From: Kiritimatiellia bacterium
Lineage (GTDB): Bacteria > Verrucomicrobiota > Kiritimatiellia > SLAD01
Direction of reading: 5' to 3'
Length of the DNA: 16,684 nucleotides
NCBI GenBank assembly: GCA_007125875.1
Contig: SLCI01000019.1
Span: 1 to 16,684 of the forward strand
Shown here: positions 1-7,684 of the stretch, one piece after another
How the letters are laid out: every line of letters starts with the position of its first letter
How positions within the stretch are numbered: position 1 is the first letter of the stretch
The notes under the pieces: model-generated
What the model saw: the letters and a program-made list of their open reading frames with translations, nothing else
Told to the model about the DNA's origin: nothing
Databases searched by the model: none
Position numbers and translations under genes: made by a program

Positions 1-276
1 CCGGATGCGCGCCTATTGGAGCAGCTGACGTTGGTTGAGTTGGCCGGCGTCATGAGCCAAGTGCCGAACTATGTCGGCAACGATTCCGGGATCACGCATC
101 TTGCCGCTGCGCTGGGCTTACGTGTGACCGCGCTATTCGGGCCCAGCAACGCAGTGCAATGGGCCCCTAAGGGTGACCGAGTGACATTGCTGCAAGCGCC
201 ATCAGGAAATCTCTCGGATATCGATTTGCGTGAAGTTGTTCGTGCCTCTGTGGTAGACTCATCGGCACGTGAATAA
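1..276 (+). CDS. Glycosyltransferase family 9 (heptosyltransferase-like), C-terminal fragment
   Basis: This is the 3' end of a gene that begins outside the window; frame 1 is open from base 1 to the TAA at 274-276. The visible residues include GNDSGITHLAAALG followed by ALFGPSNAVQWAP. The D-S-G-x-x-H-x-A pattern and the downstream FGPS block are hallmarks of the C-terminal nucleotide-sugar-binding half of GT9 enzymes (WaaC/WaaF/WaaQ and RfaF-like). Family members transfer heptose or a related sugar from an ADP-activated donor to lipid A-core on the cytoplasmic face of the inner membrane. Which acceptor is used cannot be decided from this fragment. The stop codon shares one base with the ATG of the next gene (TAATG), so translation of the SNF2 gene is probably coupled to this one. 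An internal ATG at 52 is not a sensible start because it lies within the conserved domain. Confidence 0.8.
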   Translation, partial: PDARLLEQLTLVELAGVMSQVPNYVGNDSGITHLAAALGLRVTALFGPSNAVQWAPKGDRVTLLQAPSGNLSDIDLREVVRASVVDSSARE

Positions 277-3200
277 TGAAACTCCCTTTCACACAGAAGA
301 TGTTGATGGATTGGGCCGGGCCGCGCGTATTCCGCGAGGCTCAGTCCCTTCACAATCAGGGGTACGTCCAGTCGGTCACATTTGAACCGCCGCTGGTCAG
401 CGGGACGATTGCGCGAGGTAATCGTCCGCTCAAGAGCAGCCTGAAGATTTTGCGCGACGGAAGCGCAGAAAATCTTTGTCCCTGCTATGACAGCTCAGAG
501 CGTGGCATCATTTGCTCGCACGCGATTGCATTATGTTTGGAATTGATTCGTCAAGCGAATGATCCCGATCGCCGTGCCAAGCTCGCCGAAGAGCAACGGC
601 GCGCGGAGCGGTTGGCTGCGATTCGCGAAGAGGAATATATCCAGCGGGTGCCGAGCGACACGCCGGGCGCGATTCCCGCGACACTATATCTGGAATTGGG
701 CAAGGACTGGCGAGATGGTGTGCGGATCGATAATGTGCCAGTGAAAATTCTGGTCGAGTATGAGCATCAGCGCATTCCGCCAGAAGATGTCCCGACCGAC
801 TTACCCTTACATTTTTCAGAGCGAGACGAATCGATCTTGTTCGTGCTCGAAGACATCGCCGGCGGACCGATCACCAACGAGTTGTCTCTCCCCGTCAGCG
901 ATTTCATTAATGTGTTCAAATTGCTGGAAGGACACATCATCCATGAGCAGGGATTAGCGATTCCCTCGACTGTGAATGGCATCAAAATGTCCTCGCGTTT
1001 GAGTATGGATTTGGATCAGGAGACCGGCGAACTCGTACTAATGGTCCACACGGCGCTGCCGCACCTTCATCCCGGCGACCAGTTGTTCTACATCGTGACG
1101 CGACGAGGCGGTTGGGTCTTTGGTGCAGATAACTTTTGGCCGTTAGAGAAGGTGCTGCCCGAGCCGCTGCATGCCATCTATGATGAGCCCATAACGGTCA
1201 CGCGTGCTTCTATTCCGCGTTTTCTGCAAGTCGAACTGCCGGTGTTGAGCGCCTTGATGCCGATCGAGTACTTGGTCTCGCCTGATCTCTTCACGCTGGA
1301 GCCGGCCCAGCCGCGTTTCCGATTGGCGGTGCGAGGTAGTCCCGCCTCGTTGGCAGGGACCCTATACGCGGACTACGACGATATAGCGCTGGTAGCCTCG
1401 CGCAATAGCCCCGATGGTCAGTTTGCCTTGCCGGATCCCGAGGACATCCTGCGGTACACCGTCCGCAATCCAGAAGCCGAAGTGCGGGCATTGGCGCGAC
1501 TCAGCGAAGTGGGCATGGATGGCGAGTACGGCGATGCGCTGTCCGATATCGTAGGCGCTCGCGAGGTGCTCAATTTCCTGGGCGGAGCCATACCCGCTTT
1601 GCGGCGACTCGGATGGCGCGTTGAAATGAGTGGCCGCATTTCCTCATTTATGGAGGAAGCCGACTTTGCTGCTCCGGTGGTGCAAGTGCAGTCATCTGGC
1701 GAAAACTGGTTTGAGGTCGGATTCCACTTCGAAGATCGTGACGGACAGAGCCTGTCGGAAGCGGATATTCGACGTGCACTGCGTCGCGGTGACTCCTACG
1801 TGGAACGCGGCGGTCGCACGATTTTATTAGATGCCGATGCGATTGAGTCGATGTCTGATGTCTTTCAGGATTGCGCTAGTCGCGAAGGCTCTGCGCCGGG
1901 CTCGTTCCGTCTTTCGTCGATGCATGCCGCCTACGTGCGGTCATCGCTGGACGCGCTGGATGGCGTTGATGTGGAGGCCGATCCGACGTGGCGCTCGCGG
2001 GCCGAGCAGCAAAACCGAATGCACGAAATGGAACCCGTGCCGCTCAGCAAGCCGTTGAATAAAATCCTGCGCTCGTATCAGAAAGAAGGCGTCAGTTGGT
2101 TGCGCTTCATCGAGAAGAATGGTTTCGGCGGCATCCTCGCGGATGAGATGGGTCTAGGTAAGACGCTGCAAACCCTCACGTGGTTGCAACTGAAGCGGCA
2201 TCTGCCCGAAGCGGAGGGCAAGCCTGCCCTGATCATTTGTCCGACCAGCTTGGTGGGTAACTGGGCCGAGGAGGCCCGTCGCTTTGTCCCGGACTTGAAT
2301 GTGTTGGAGGTTTCGGGTGCAGATCGTCACTCACGCTGGGAAGAGGTCGAGAACGCTGATTTGGTGATCACGTCCTATGCGCTATTGCGGCGGGATATTG
2401 ACCAGTATCTCGAGCATACGTTTTCGGCGCTCGTGCTCGACGAGGCCCAACACATCAAGAATCGCTCGACCCAAAATGCTGTGGCCGCGAAAAAGCTGCA
2501 GGCGCTGCATCGCTTGGTGCTGACCGGTACGCCGATCGAGAATAGCGTGGCAGACTTGTGGTCGATCATGGACTTTCTGATGCCCGGCTATCTGGGGTCA
2601 CACGAATCCTTCCGCCGCCATTATGAACAGCCGATTGCCGTGGGTGGCGCGTTTGCGGATGTCGCACAGAAAAAACTGCGTCGCAAGCTGCACCCGTTCC
2701 TGTTGCGTCGCCTGAAGCGGGAAGTGGCGAAAGACTTGCCGCCACGCATTGACCGCGTGGCCTATTGTCCGCTCAGCGCCGACCAACAACTCGTCTATCG
2801 CGAACTGCTCAACCAGTCGCGACGCGAAATCACGGCGCTGGTCGACAAGCAAGGCTTTAATCGGTCGCGTATGCAGATCTTGAAGACCTTGATGCGGCTG
2901 CGCCAAGTCTGTTGTCACATGGACTTGCTCAAGCTGGAAGGCGTGAAGAGCAAAGCGCCCTCCGAGAAGCTGAATCTGTTTTTCGAACTGGTTGATGAGG
3001 CGCTCGATGCTGGGCACCGCATACTGGTTTTCAGTCAGTTCACCTCGATGCTGGCGATTTTGCGACGCGAACTGGAACAGCGCAACCTGATGTATTGCTA
3101 TCTCGATGGCAGCACCAAGGATCGCATGGCCGTGGTGCACACCTTCAATACCGAGCGCTCTATCCCGATCTTTTTGATCAGCCTGAAGGCCGGTGGCACC

Positions 3201-3470
3201 GGGCTGAACTTAACCGGCGCGGACATGGTGATTCACTATGACCCGTGGTGGAATCCGGCCGTCGAGGATCAAGCCACCGATCGTGCGCACCGAATCGGTC
3301 AGCACCGCACCGTGTACAATGTGAAACTGATCACGCGCGAGACGGTGGAGGAAAAGGTGCTGGCGATGCAGAAAAAGAAAAAAGCCGTCATCTCCGCCAC
3401 GCTGGCCAGCGACGATCAAGTGCTCAGCAAGCTCAACTGGGAAGACATTCAGGAATTGCTGGCGGAGTAG
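276..3470 (+). CDS. SWIM zinc-finger SNF2-family DNA helicase/ATPase
   Basis: A protein of 1064 residues. The N-terminus has a SWIM zinc finger (C68-x-C70, then C80-x-H82). A long middle region (about 100-590) matches the size of the accessory domain of bacterial SNF2 proteins. The two-lobed Swi2/Snf2 motor occupies about 595-1060. Visible motor motifs are ADEMGLGKT with Walker A Lys629, the DEAQ Walker B box at 722-725, LTGTPIEN (motif III), VFSQFTSML (motif IV region) and the arginine-finger block DRAHRIGQ at 1002-1009. SNF2 motors are ATP-driven double-stranded DNA translocases; bacterial members such as RapA remodel protein-DNA or polymerase complexes, but the substrate of this SWIM-SNF2 class is not known to me. 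The ATG overlaps the stop of the glycosyltransferase gene and I see no good Shine-Dalgarno before it, so translational coupling is likely. All motor motifs look intact. Confidence 0.93.
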   Translation: MKLPFTQKMLMDWAGPRVFREAQSLHNQGYVQSVTFEPPLVSGTIARGNRPLKSSLKILRDGSAENLCPCYDSSERGIICSHAIALCLELIRQANDPDRRAKLAEEQRRAERLAAIREEEYIQRVPSDTPGAIPATLYLELGKDWRDGVRIDNVPVKILVEYEHQRIPPEDVPTDLPLHFSERDESILFVLEDIAGGPITNELSLPVSDFINVFKLLEGHIIHEQGLAIPSTVNGIKMSSRLSMDLDQETGELVLMVHTALPHLHPGDQLFYIVTRRGGWVFGADNFWPLEKVLPEPLHAIYDEPITVTRASIPRFLQVELPVLSALMPIEYLVSPDLFTLEPAQPRFRLAVRGSPASLAGTLYADYDDIALVASRNSPDGQFALPDPEDILRYTVRNPEAEVRALARLSEVGMDGEYGDALSDIVGAREVLNFLGGAIPALRRLGWRVEMSGRISSFMEEADFAAPVVQVQSSGENWFEVGFHFEDRDGQSLSEADIRRALRRGDSYVERGGRTILLDADAIESMSDVFQDCASREGSAPGSFRLSSMHAAYVRSSLDALDGVDVEADPTWRSRAEQQNRMHEMEPVPLSKPLNKILRSYQKEGVSWLRFIEKNGFGGILADEMGLGKTLQTLTWLQLKRHLPEAEGKPALIICPTSLVGNWAEEARRFVPDLNVLEVSGADRHSRWEEVENADLVITSYALLRRDIDQYLEHTFSALVLDEAQHIKNRSTQNAVAAKKLQALHRLVLTGTPIENSVADLWSIMDFLMPGYLGSHESFRRHYEQPIAVGGAFADVAQKKLRRKLHPFLLRRLKREVAKDLPPRIDRVAYCPLSADQQLVYRELLNQSRREITALVDKQGFNRSRMQILKTLMRLRQVCCHMDLLKLEGVKSKAPSEKLNLFFELVDEALDAGHRILVFSQFTSMLAILRRELEQRNLMYCYLDGSTKDRMAVVHTFNTERSIPIFLISLKAGGTGLNLTGADMVIHYDPWWNPAVEDQATDRAHRIGQHRTVYNVKLITRETVEEKVLAMQKKKKAVISATLASDDQVLSKLNWEDIQELLAE

Positions 3471-3502
3471 GGCGGAAAGCATATGCTCAGTTATTCTCTC
3501 TG

Positions 3503-3511
3503 TGCTATACT
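3503..3511 (+). promoter_or_regulatory. Extended -10 promoter of the PIN/antitoxin pair
   Basis: TGC followed by TATACT (TATACT at 3506-3511) is an extended -10 element (TGn-TATAAT, five of six matches in the hexamer). No convincing -35 hexamer lies 16-18 bases upstream, which is normal for extended -10 promoters. The last base of the -10 box is only 8 bases before the ATG at 3519, so the expected start point falls at or next to the A of the start codon. Confidence 0.55.
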
Positions 3512-3518
3512 TTGATGG

Positions 3519-3992
3519 ATGAAAAGCAGAGTCTATGTAGAAACCAGTGTGATCAGCTATTTGACTGGTCGGCCTTCTCGAGATCTAGTGGTCGCGGCTC
3601 ATCAACAGTTAACTCGGGAATGGTGGGAGTCGCGTGCTTCGCTATTCAAGCTGTTTATTTCAGAATTGGTGATCCAGGAGGCGTCCGGGGGCGACGCTAA
3701 GGCGGCTAAGAGACGGCTTGATTCGCTCCAAGATATGCCGATTCTTGCGGTGAACGATGCAGCGCTGCTGCTCGCCGATGGCCTAATTGGTGGAGGTCTG
3801 ATTCCGGTGGAATCAGCTGCCGATGCCTTGCATGTTGCCATTACTGCTACCAATGGGATTGATTATTTGCTCACTTGGAATTACAGGCATCTTGCGAACG
3901 CAGCGCTCAGACAGAAGATGCAAAATTTCATTGAGCAGGCAGGTTTTGATTGTCCAGTTATCTGTACGCCCGAGGAGTTATTGGAGGACTGA
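3519..3992 (+). CDS. PIN-domain protein, VapC-like toxin candidate
   Basis: A protein of 157 residues beginning MKSRVYVETSVISYLTGRPS. The YVETSVISYLTGRPSRD start, a second acidic cluster (ISELVIQEAS, Glu54), A-D-A-L-H at 101-105 and YLLTWNYRHLAN at 117-127 are the ordered landmarks of one PIN-domain subgroup in which Glu8 replaces the usual first Asp. PIN domains are Mg-dependent ribonucleases; in VapBC systems the toxin cuts tRNA or rRNA. Expected metal ligands visible here are Glu8, Glu54, Asp102 and possibly Asp115. The gene has no ribosome-binding site and an extended -10 box ends 8 bases before the ATG, implying a leaderless message. It is followed after two bases by a small ORF, the likely antitoxin, giving toxin-first order. 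Base composition is AT-richer than its neighbours (51 G+C of 120 bases in 3841-3960, hand count), compatible with acquisition. Toxin activity is inference from family and context. Confidence 0.8.
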   Translation: MKSRVYVETSVISYLTGRPSRDLVVAAHQQLTREWWESRASLFKLFISELVIQEASGGDAKAAKRRLDSLQDMPILAVNDAALLLADGLIGGGLIPVESAADALHVAITATNGIDYLLTWNYRHLANAALRQKMQNFIEQAGFDCPVICTPEELLED

Positions 3993-3994
3993 TT

Positions 3995-4168
3995 ATGAAG
4001 AACGACCCAATAGTCGATGAAATTCGTCAGATTCGGCATGACTATGCCATGCGATTCGATTTTAACCTCCGTGCAATGGTTGCTGATTTGCGCAGGAAGG
4101 AGCAGGCTCATCCGAAACGCCTCGTTTCTCTTGATCCCAGACCCGCCCGGCGAAGAAGGACTGCTTAA
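3995..4168 (+). CDS. Small protein, probable antitoxin partner of the PIN protein
   Basis: A 57-residue product starting MKNDPIVDEIRQIRHDYAMR. The start at 3995 is chosen because a clean GGAGG (3983-3987) lies seven bases upstream; a longer upstream start at 3950 would sit inside the PIN gene and has no such site. The first 40 residues have the spacing of amphipathic helices (VDEIRQIRHDYAMRFDFNLR, then MVADLRRKEQ), and the C-terminus is strongly basic (PRPARRRRTA). Small proteins of the pattern D-x-I-V-x-E-I-R-x-I-R are often found directly beside PIN genes, as I recall from other genomes, and are taken to be their antitoxins. No classical VapB DNA-binding domain (AbrB, RHH or Phd/YefM) is recognisable in the short sequence. 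The two-base gap and the strong ribosome site after a leaderless toxin gene would let the antitoxin be translated more efficiently than the toxin. Confidence 0.6.
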   Translation: MKNDPIVDEIRQIRHDYAMRFDFNLRAMVADLRRKEQAHPKRLVSLDPRPARRRRTA

Positions 4169-4212
4169 GCGCGAATTGTCATTCGTGTGTCAGCGGTCAG
4201 CAACTCGGCTCG

Positions 4213-4253
4213 AGCCTGTAGCGCGCCATGAGCGCGGCCCCGTTAAGCAGGCT
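4213..4253. terminator. Stem-loop between convergent genes, possible weak terminator
   Basis: AGCCTG (4213-4218) pairs with CAGGCT (4248-4253), and inside it CGCGC (4222-4226) pairs with GCGCG (4232-4236) across a 5-base loop. It lies between the end of the putative antitoxin and the end of ettA and includes the last codons and stop of ettA. There is no T-run on either side, so a rho-independent terminator is not secure; it could simply be a structured convergent spacer. Confidence 0.3.
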
Positions 4254-5919
4254 TAATTGCGCGGAACTTGATCCGGTGCGGTCGATCCGCTTCATCACCT
4301 AGCAGCTTGCGTCGATGCTCGTGGTACGCCGCATAGTTCCCCTCAAACCACGTGATCGAGCCGTCGTCCTCGAACGCCAGAATATGCGTAGCGATTCGAT
4401 CCAGGAACCAGCGATCATGGCTGATCACCACCGCACAACCGCCGAAGTCGAGTAGTCCTTCCTCCAGCGAACGCAACGTATCAACATCCAAATCATTGCT
4501 CGGCTCATCGAGCAGCAACAAATTGCCGCCGGACTTCAACAGCTTGGCCAAATGCACGCGGTTGCGTTCGCCACCCGACATCACGCCGACCTTTTTCTGC
4601 TGATCGGCCCCGCGGAAATTGAATCGGGCGCAGTAGGCGCGACTATTCATGCTGCGGCCACCGAGATCCACGGTTTCCGCGCCACCGGTGATGGCCTCAA
4701 ATACCGTGCTCTCGGGCTCCAGGTCGTCGCGCAGCTGATCGACATACGAAATCACCACGGAAGGCCCGATCTCCAGCGCGCCGGACGTCGGCTGTTCCTG
4801 ACCCACAATCATACGGAACAGCGTCGTCTTGCCGGCCCCGTTACCGCCGATCACGCCGACAATGCCGCCGGGCGGCAGATTAAACGAGACGCCACCCATG
4901 ATCAGTCGATCCCCATACGCCTTCGAAAGATCGTTGGCGCGGACGACGACATCGCCGAGGCGCGGTCCCGGCGGGATACGGATTTGAAGGTTGTCTTCGC
5001 GGGTGTCGGCTTGCTGCGCCACCAACTCATCGTAGCGACGCAAACGGGCCTTGTTTTTGGTCAGGCGCGACGAGGCATTGAGGCGTACCCAAGCGAGCTC
5101 CTGCTCAAGAAGTTTCTGGCGTGACGCCGACTGTTTAGCTTCCCGTGCCGCGCGCTCCTGTTTTTGTTCCAGCCAGCGCTCATAATTTCCTTTGTAGGGA
5201 TTGGCGCGGCCGTTCTCCAGTTCGAGAATCCATTCGGTTACATTGGAGAGGAAGTAGCGGTCATGGGTGACAACGACCAGCGTGCCGCTGAATTTCTTGA
5301 GATAGGTCTCAAGCCAGGCGGTCGATTCCGCATCCAAGTGGTTGGTGGGCTCGTCGAGCAACAATACATCGGGATTGGATAAGAGCAGGCGACACAAGGC
5401 CACGCGTCGTCGCTCGCCGCCTGAAAGCGTGGCGATATTCGCATCAGCGGGTGGCAGGCGAAGCGCATCCATCGCCATTTCAACGTGGTGATCGAGTTCC
5501 CATAGATCGTTGGTATCGATCTGATTCTGCACACGATCGAATTCGTCTTCCAATTTCTGTTGTTGTTCCGGTGAATGATCTTCGCCAAGTAGTCCGCACA
5601 GCTCGTCGTAACGGTCGAGAATGCCTCGGGCCTCCGCGACACCCTCATCGACATTCCCTTGCACGTCCTTGTCCGGATTCAATTGAGGCTCCTGCGGGAG
5701 ATAGCCGATTTTTACGTTGGGCGCGATTTGCACCTCACCAGTGTATTCCTCGTCGATACCTGCCAAGATCCGGAGGAGCGATGATTTTCCGGAACCGTTC
5801 CCGCCGATCACGCCGATCTTGGCGCCGAAAAAGAAGGCTAGTGTGACGTCGTCCAACACCGTCTTCCGGTCGAACTGCCGCGTCATGCCCATTAAATTAA
5901 AAACGTATTCTCCTGCCAT
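4243..5919 (-). CDS. ettA: Energy-dependent translational throttle protein EttA (ABC-F)
   Basis: A 558-residue ABC-F ATPase with two nucleotide-binding domains and no membrane segment. Domain 1 has Walker A GGNGSGKSS (Lys45), signature LSGGE (165-169) and Walker B LLLDE (Glu190). Domain 2 has GGNGAGKTT (Lys364), MSGGE (447-451) and LLLLDEPSNDLD (Glu472). The insertion around 95-140 fits the arm that contacts ribosomal protein L1 and the linker around 235-300, ending in TKNKARLRRYDEL, fits the P-site tRNA interaction motif that distinguishes EttA. EttA binds the ribosomal E site and gates the first peptide bond according to the ATP/ADP ratio. Length agrees with E. coli EttA (555). The ATG at 5919 is preceded by AAGGAG ten bases upstream, so this start is firm. 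The gene is monocistronic and divergent from the acetyltransferase gene. Confidence 0.95.
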   Translation of the reverse strand: MAGEYVFNLMGMTRQFDRKTVLDDVTLAFFFGAKIGVIGGNGSGKSSLLRILAGIDEEYTGEVQIAPNVKIGYLPQEPQLNPDKDVQGNVDEGVAEARGILDRYDELCGLLGEDHSPEQQQKLEDEFDRVQNQIDTNDLWELDHHVEMAMDALRLPPADANIATLSGGERRRVALCRLLLSNPDVLLLDEPTNHLDAESTAWLETYLKKFSGTLVVVTHDRYFLSNVTEWILELENGRANPYKGNYERWLEQKQERAAREAKQSASRQKLLEQELAWVRLNASSRLTKNKARLRRYDELVAQQADTREDNLQIRIPPGPRLGDVVVRANDLSKAYGDRLIMGGVSFNLPPGGIVGVIGGNGAGKTTLFRMIVGQEQPTSGALEIGPSVVISYVDQLRDDLEPESTVFEAITGGAETVDLGGRSMNSRAYCARFNFRGADQQKKVGVMSGGERNRVHLAKLLKSGGNLLLLDEPSNDLDVDTLRSLEEGLLDFGGCAVVISHDRWFLDRIATHILAFEDDGSITWFEGNYAAYHEHRRKLLGDEADRPHRIKFRAIKPA

Positions 5920-5955
5920 AATCGAGTTGCTCCTTTTCGTCTATGAAAGCGGATA

Positions 5956-5984
5956 GATGTAACGGCTGATCTGTTATCCGTCAA
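5956..5984 (-). promoter_or_regulatory. Candidate sigma70-like promoter of ettA
   Basis: On the minus strand TTGACG (5979-5984) is a five-of-six match to the -35 hexamer, followed after 17 bases by TACATC (5956-5961), a weak -10. The predicted transcript would start roughly 30 bases ahead of the ettA ATG and include its AAGGAG ribosome site. The -10 is poor, so confidence is modest. Confidence 0.4.
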
Positions 5985-6073
5985 CAGGGCGCTATGTGTG
6001 GTGCAGTTTAGATGCAACAAGCACGCGCGTATCTGCTATCTTCACTGGCGAGACGTAACGGGAGAGAAAGCAG

Positions 6074-6721
6074 ATGAAAGAAGTCAATATGGAGGCGTGG
6101 GCGCGCAAGGCGCATTTCGATTTCTTTTCATCATTCGATTTGCCTTTCTACAATACCAGTTTCAATCTCGACATCACTGGCCTGAAAGAGTGTGCTCGCC
6201 GTTTGGGTGTTTCGATCAATCATTCCTTGGTCTACCTGACGATCAAGGCGATGTCGCCCATCCTAAATTTCCGTTATCGTATCGAGCGCGGGAAAGTCAT
6301 TGAATATGAGGAACTACATCCTTCATTTACCCATATCAAGCCGGGCGAGGATTTGTTTCACTTCGTTACCGTGCCTTTCCAGTCGGACTTGCAGGCCTTT
6401 GATGCGCTGGCGAAGCAGAAGATCAGTGATCGTGCGGTTCACTTGGATGTGAGTGAGCGCGAGGAGCGAACCAATTTTGTGTTCATTACATCGCTCCCTT
6501 GGATTCCCTTTACGGCAATTGATCACGCGATCCACTTCGACAAGGACGACAGTGTGCCTCGTGTTGCCTGGGGTAAGTTTTTCGAAGACCGGGGTCGGAC
6601 GCTGCTGCCCTATAATATTCGGGTAAATCATCGGTTCATTGATGGCATACATGTCGGCCACTTTTACGAAAACCTTGTGCACGAGGTGCGAGACCTGCTG
6701 GCCGGTGCATCGCAAGCATGA
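6074..6721 (+). CDS. Chloramphenicol acetyltransferase-like protein (CatA fold)
   Basis: A 215-residue protein, the usual size of trimeric type-A chloramphenicol acetyltransferases. The C-terminal NHRFIDGIHVGHF (185-197) corresponds to the CAT active-site box H-H-x-x-x-D-G: the catalytic base His186 and structural Asp190 are kept, but the preceding His is Asn185. FITSLPWIPF (138-146) matches the CAT block that carries the serine stabilising the tetrahedral intermediate (Ser140). The N-terminal HFDFFSSFDLPFYN resembles the CAT start. Known members use acetyl-CoA to acetylate the 3-hydroxyl of chloramphenicol in the cytoplasm; many chromosomal relatives have other or unknown acceptors, so resistance should not be assumed. 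The ATG follows GGAG with about nine bases spacing. The start of the gene is AT-rich (22 G+C of 60 bases in 6121-6180, hand count). It is divergent from ettA and ends 80 bases before the tRNA. Confidence 0.8.
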   Translation: MKEVNMEAWARKAHFDFFSSFDLPFYNTSFNLDITGLKECARRLGVSINHSLVYLTIKAMSPILNFRYRIERGKVIEYEELHPSFTHIKPGEDLFHFVTVPFQSDLQAFDALAKQKISDRAVHLDVSEREERTNFVFITSLPWIPFTAIDHAIHFDKDDSVPRVAWGKFFEDRGRTLLPYNIRVNHRFIDGIHVGHFYENLVHEVRDLLAGASQA

Positions 6722-6756
6722 TTTGGCATGATTGTCCTGCCCGTTCGACAATTCCC

Positions 6757-6785
6757 TTGCCTGAATGCAGCACACGACTTATCTT
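6757..6785 (+). promoter_or_regulatory. Promoter of tRNA-Leu
   Basis: TTGCCT (6757-6762) and TATCTT (6780-6785) are separated by 17 bases; each matches the sigma70 consensus at four of six positions. The next bases are CGCGC, a GC-rich discriminator typical of stable-RNA promoters under stringent control. The expected start lies about ten bases before the mature tRNA 5' end. Confidence 0.5.
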
Positions 6786-6801
6786 CGCGCTATTCCTCGT
6801 C

Positions 6802-6888
6802 GCTCGGGTGGCGGAATGGCAGACGCGCTAGGTTGAGGGCCTAGTGACCGATTAGGTCGTGCGGGTTCGACTCCCGCCCCGAGCACCA
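6802..6888 (+). tRNA. tRNA-Leu (anticodon GAG)
   Basis: An 87-base class II tRNA. The acceptor stem pairs GCTCGGG (6802-6808) with CCCGAGC (6878-6884), followed by discriminator A and an encoded CCA (6886-6888). The anticodon stem pairs CTAGG with CCTAG around the loop TTGAGGG, placing GAG at 6835-6837, which reads CUC and CUU leucine codons. A long variable arm (about 6845-6860) and a T-arm GCGGG-TTCGACT-CCCGC complete the cloverleaf. Long variable arm, discriminator A and anticodon all agree on leucine. It ends 13 bases from the convergent cofE stop, with no obvious terminator between. Confidence 0.96.
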
Positions 6889-6901
6889 TGGCGCCGTTTC
6901 C

Positions 6902-7684
6902 TTATCGGAACAGATCCTCTTCGGCTGCCCGCAACAAATCACTCGCCTTGGCTGTTGACTCCGGCCAGCGCAGACCGTGAATCCAAACAGCGGGCGCAGC
7001 GGCCCGCTTATGCATCAGTAAACCGGCCGCCGCCGCTACTTCATCGGCAAAGGCCGGCACCGTCGCGCGTAGCACGCGCCCCTGCGTGTCGGTCTCGCCC
7101 GTCTGATCAATCACCGCGGGCACACCGGCCAAGCCAATCGCGACATTCACGAGCCCCATTCGCCAAGGGCGTCCGAACGTGTCCGAGATCACGATGCCGG
7201 GCGCGGGCCCGTCCAGCAGCTTGGCCAGTTCCGCACGCAGTCGCAGCGCGCTGGCGTCAGCATCTTCTGGTAGCAGAATCACTGCGCGATCACCCGGCAC
7301 GTTCGATTCGTCGATGCCGGCGTTCGCCATGATCTGGCCATTCCGGTGCTGGCAGATGATGACCGATTCACGATCCGGGCGCGGTGGCTTGATCCGGAGA
7401 ATCTGCGCGCTTTCCTGTAAGATCAGTTCGATCTTGGCCGGATTCTTTCGGGTCTCCTGCGCGAGTTCAATTGCGCGCGCCGAGGGTGTGACCTCGTCGA
7501 GGTTTATGATGCGCCCTTCAGCTTTCGAAACAATCTTGTGCGCGAGCACCAGCAGATCGCCCGATGTTGGGACGATGGCAGCAGCTTTAATGGCGTCAGC
7601 TAGCAGTTTAGCCAAATGATCTCCCGGTCGGACTTCCGGGAGGCCCGGCAAGGCCGTCATGATCATGTCAGTGGAATCTGCCAT
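6902..7684 (-). CDS. cofE: Coenzyme F420-0:L-glutamate ligase CofE
   Basis: A 260-residue enzyme that adds L-glutamate residues to F420-0 with GTP hydrolysis, the last step of F420 synthesis. Family landmarks seen in order: LPGLPEVRPGD near the start, AHKIVSKAEGR (48-58), NAGIDESNVP (121-130) and SDTFGRPWR (167-175), which carries metal- and GTP-site residues. It is about the length of stand-alone archaeal CofE and lacks the C-terminal nitroreductase domain found in actinobacterial FbiB. Start choice: the ATG at 7684 has GGAG about 11 bases upstream and overlaps cofC by 22 bases; an alternative ATG at 7666 makes the classic ATGA four-base overlap with the cofC stop but has no ribosome site. 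Both leave the domain whole. The gene is third in the cofD-cofC-cofE run. Confidence 0.93.
   Translation of the reverse strand: MADSTDMIMTALPGLPEVRPGDHLAKLLADAIKAAAIVPTSGDLLVLAHKIVSKAEGRIINLDEVTPSARAIELAQETRKNPAKIELILQESAQILRIKPPRPDRESVIICQHRNGQIMANAGIDESNVPGDRAVILLPEDADASALRLRAELAKLLDGPAPGIVISDTFGRPWRMGLVNVAIGLAGVPAVIDQTGETDTQGRVLRATVPAFADEVAAAAGLLMHKRAAAPAVWIHGLRWPESTAKASDLLRAAEEDLFR

Noticed and set aside
2598..3140. 180-residue open frame on the minus strand
   Set aside because: It lies wholly antisense to the C-terminal motor of the SNF2 gene, whose motifs are intact; the translation shows no recognisable domain.
4552..5124. 190-residue open frame on the plus strand
   Set aside because: Antisense shadow of ettA; the ettA frame carries all ABC motifs across this stretch.
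6802..6888. tRNA-Leu as an attachment site for an integrated element
   Set aside because: No integrase or repeated tRNA 3' end was seen; the downstream genes are a coherent F420 operon.
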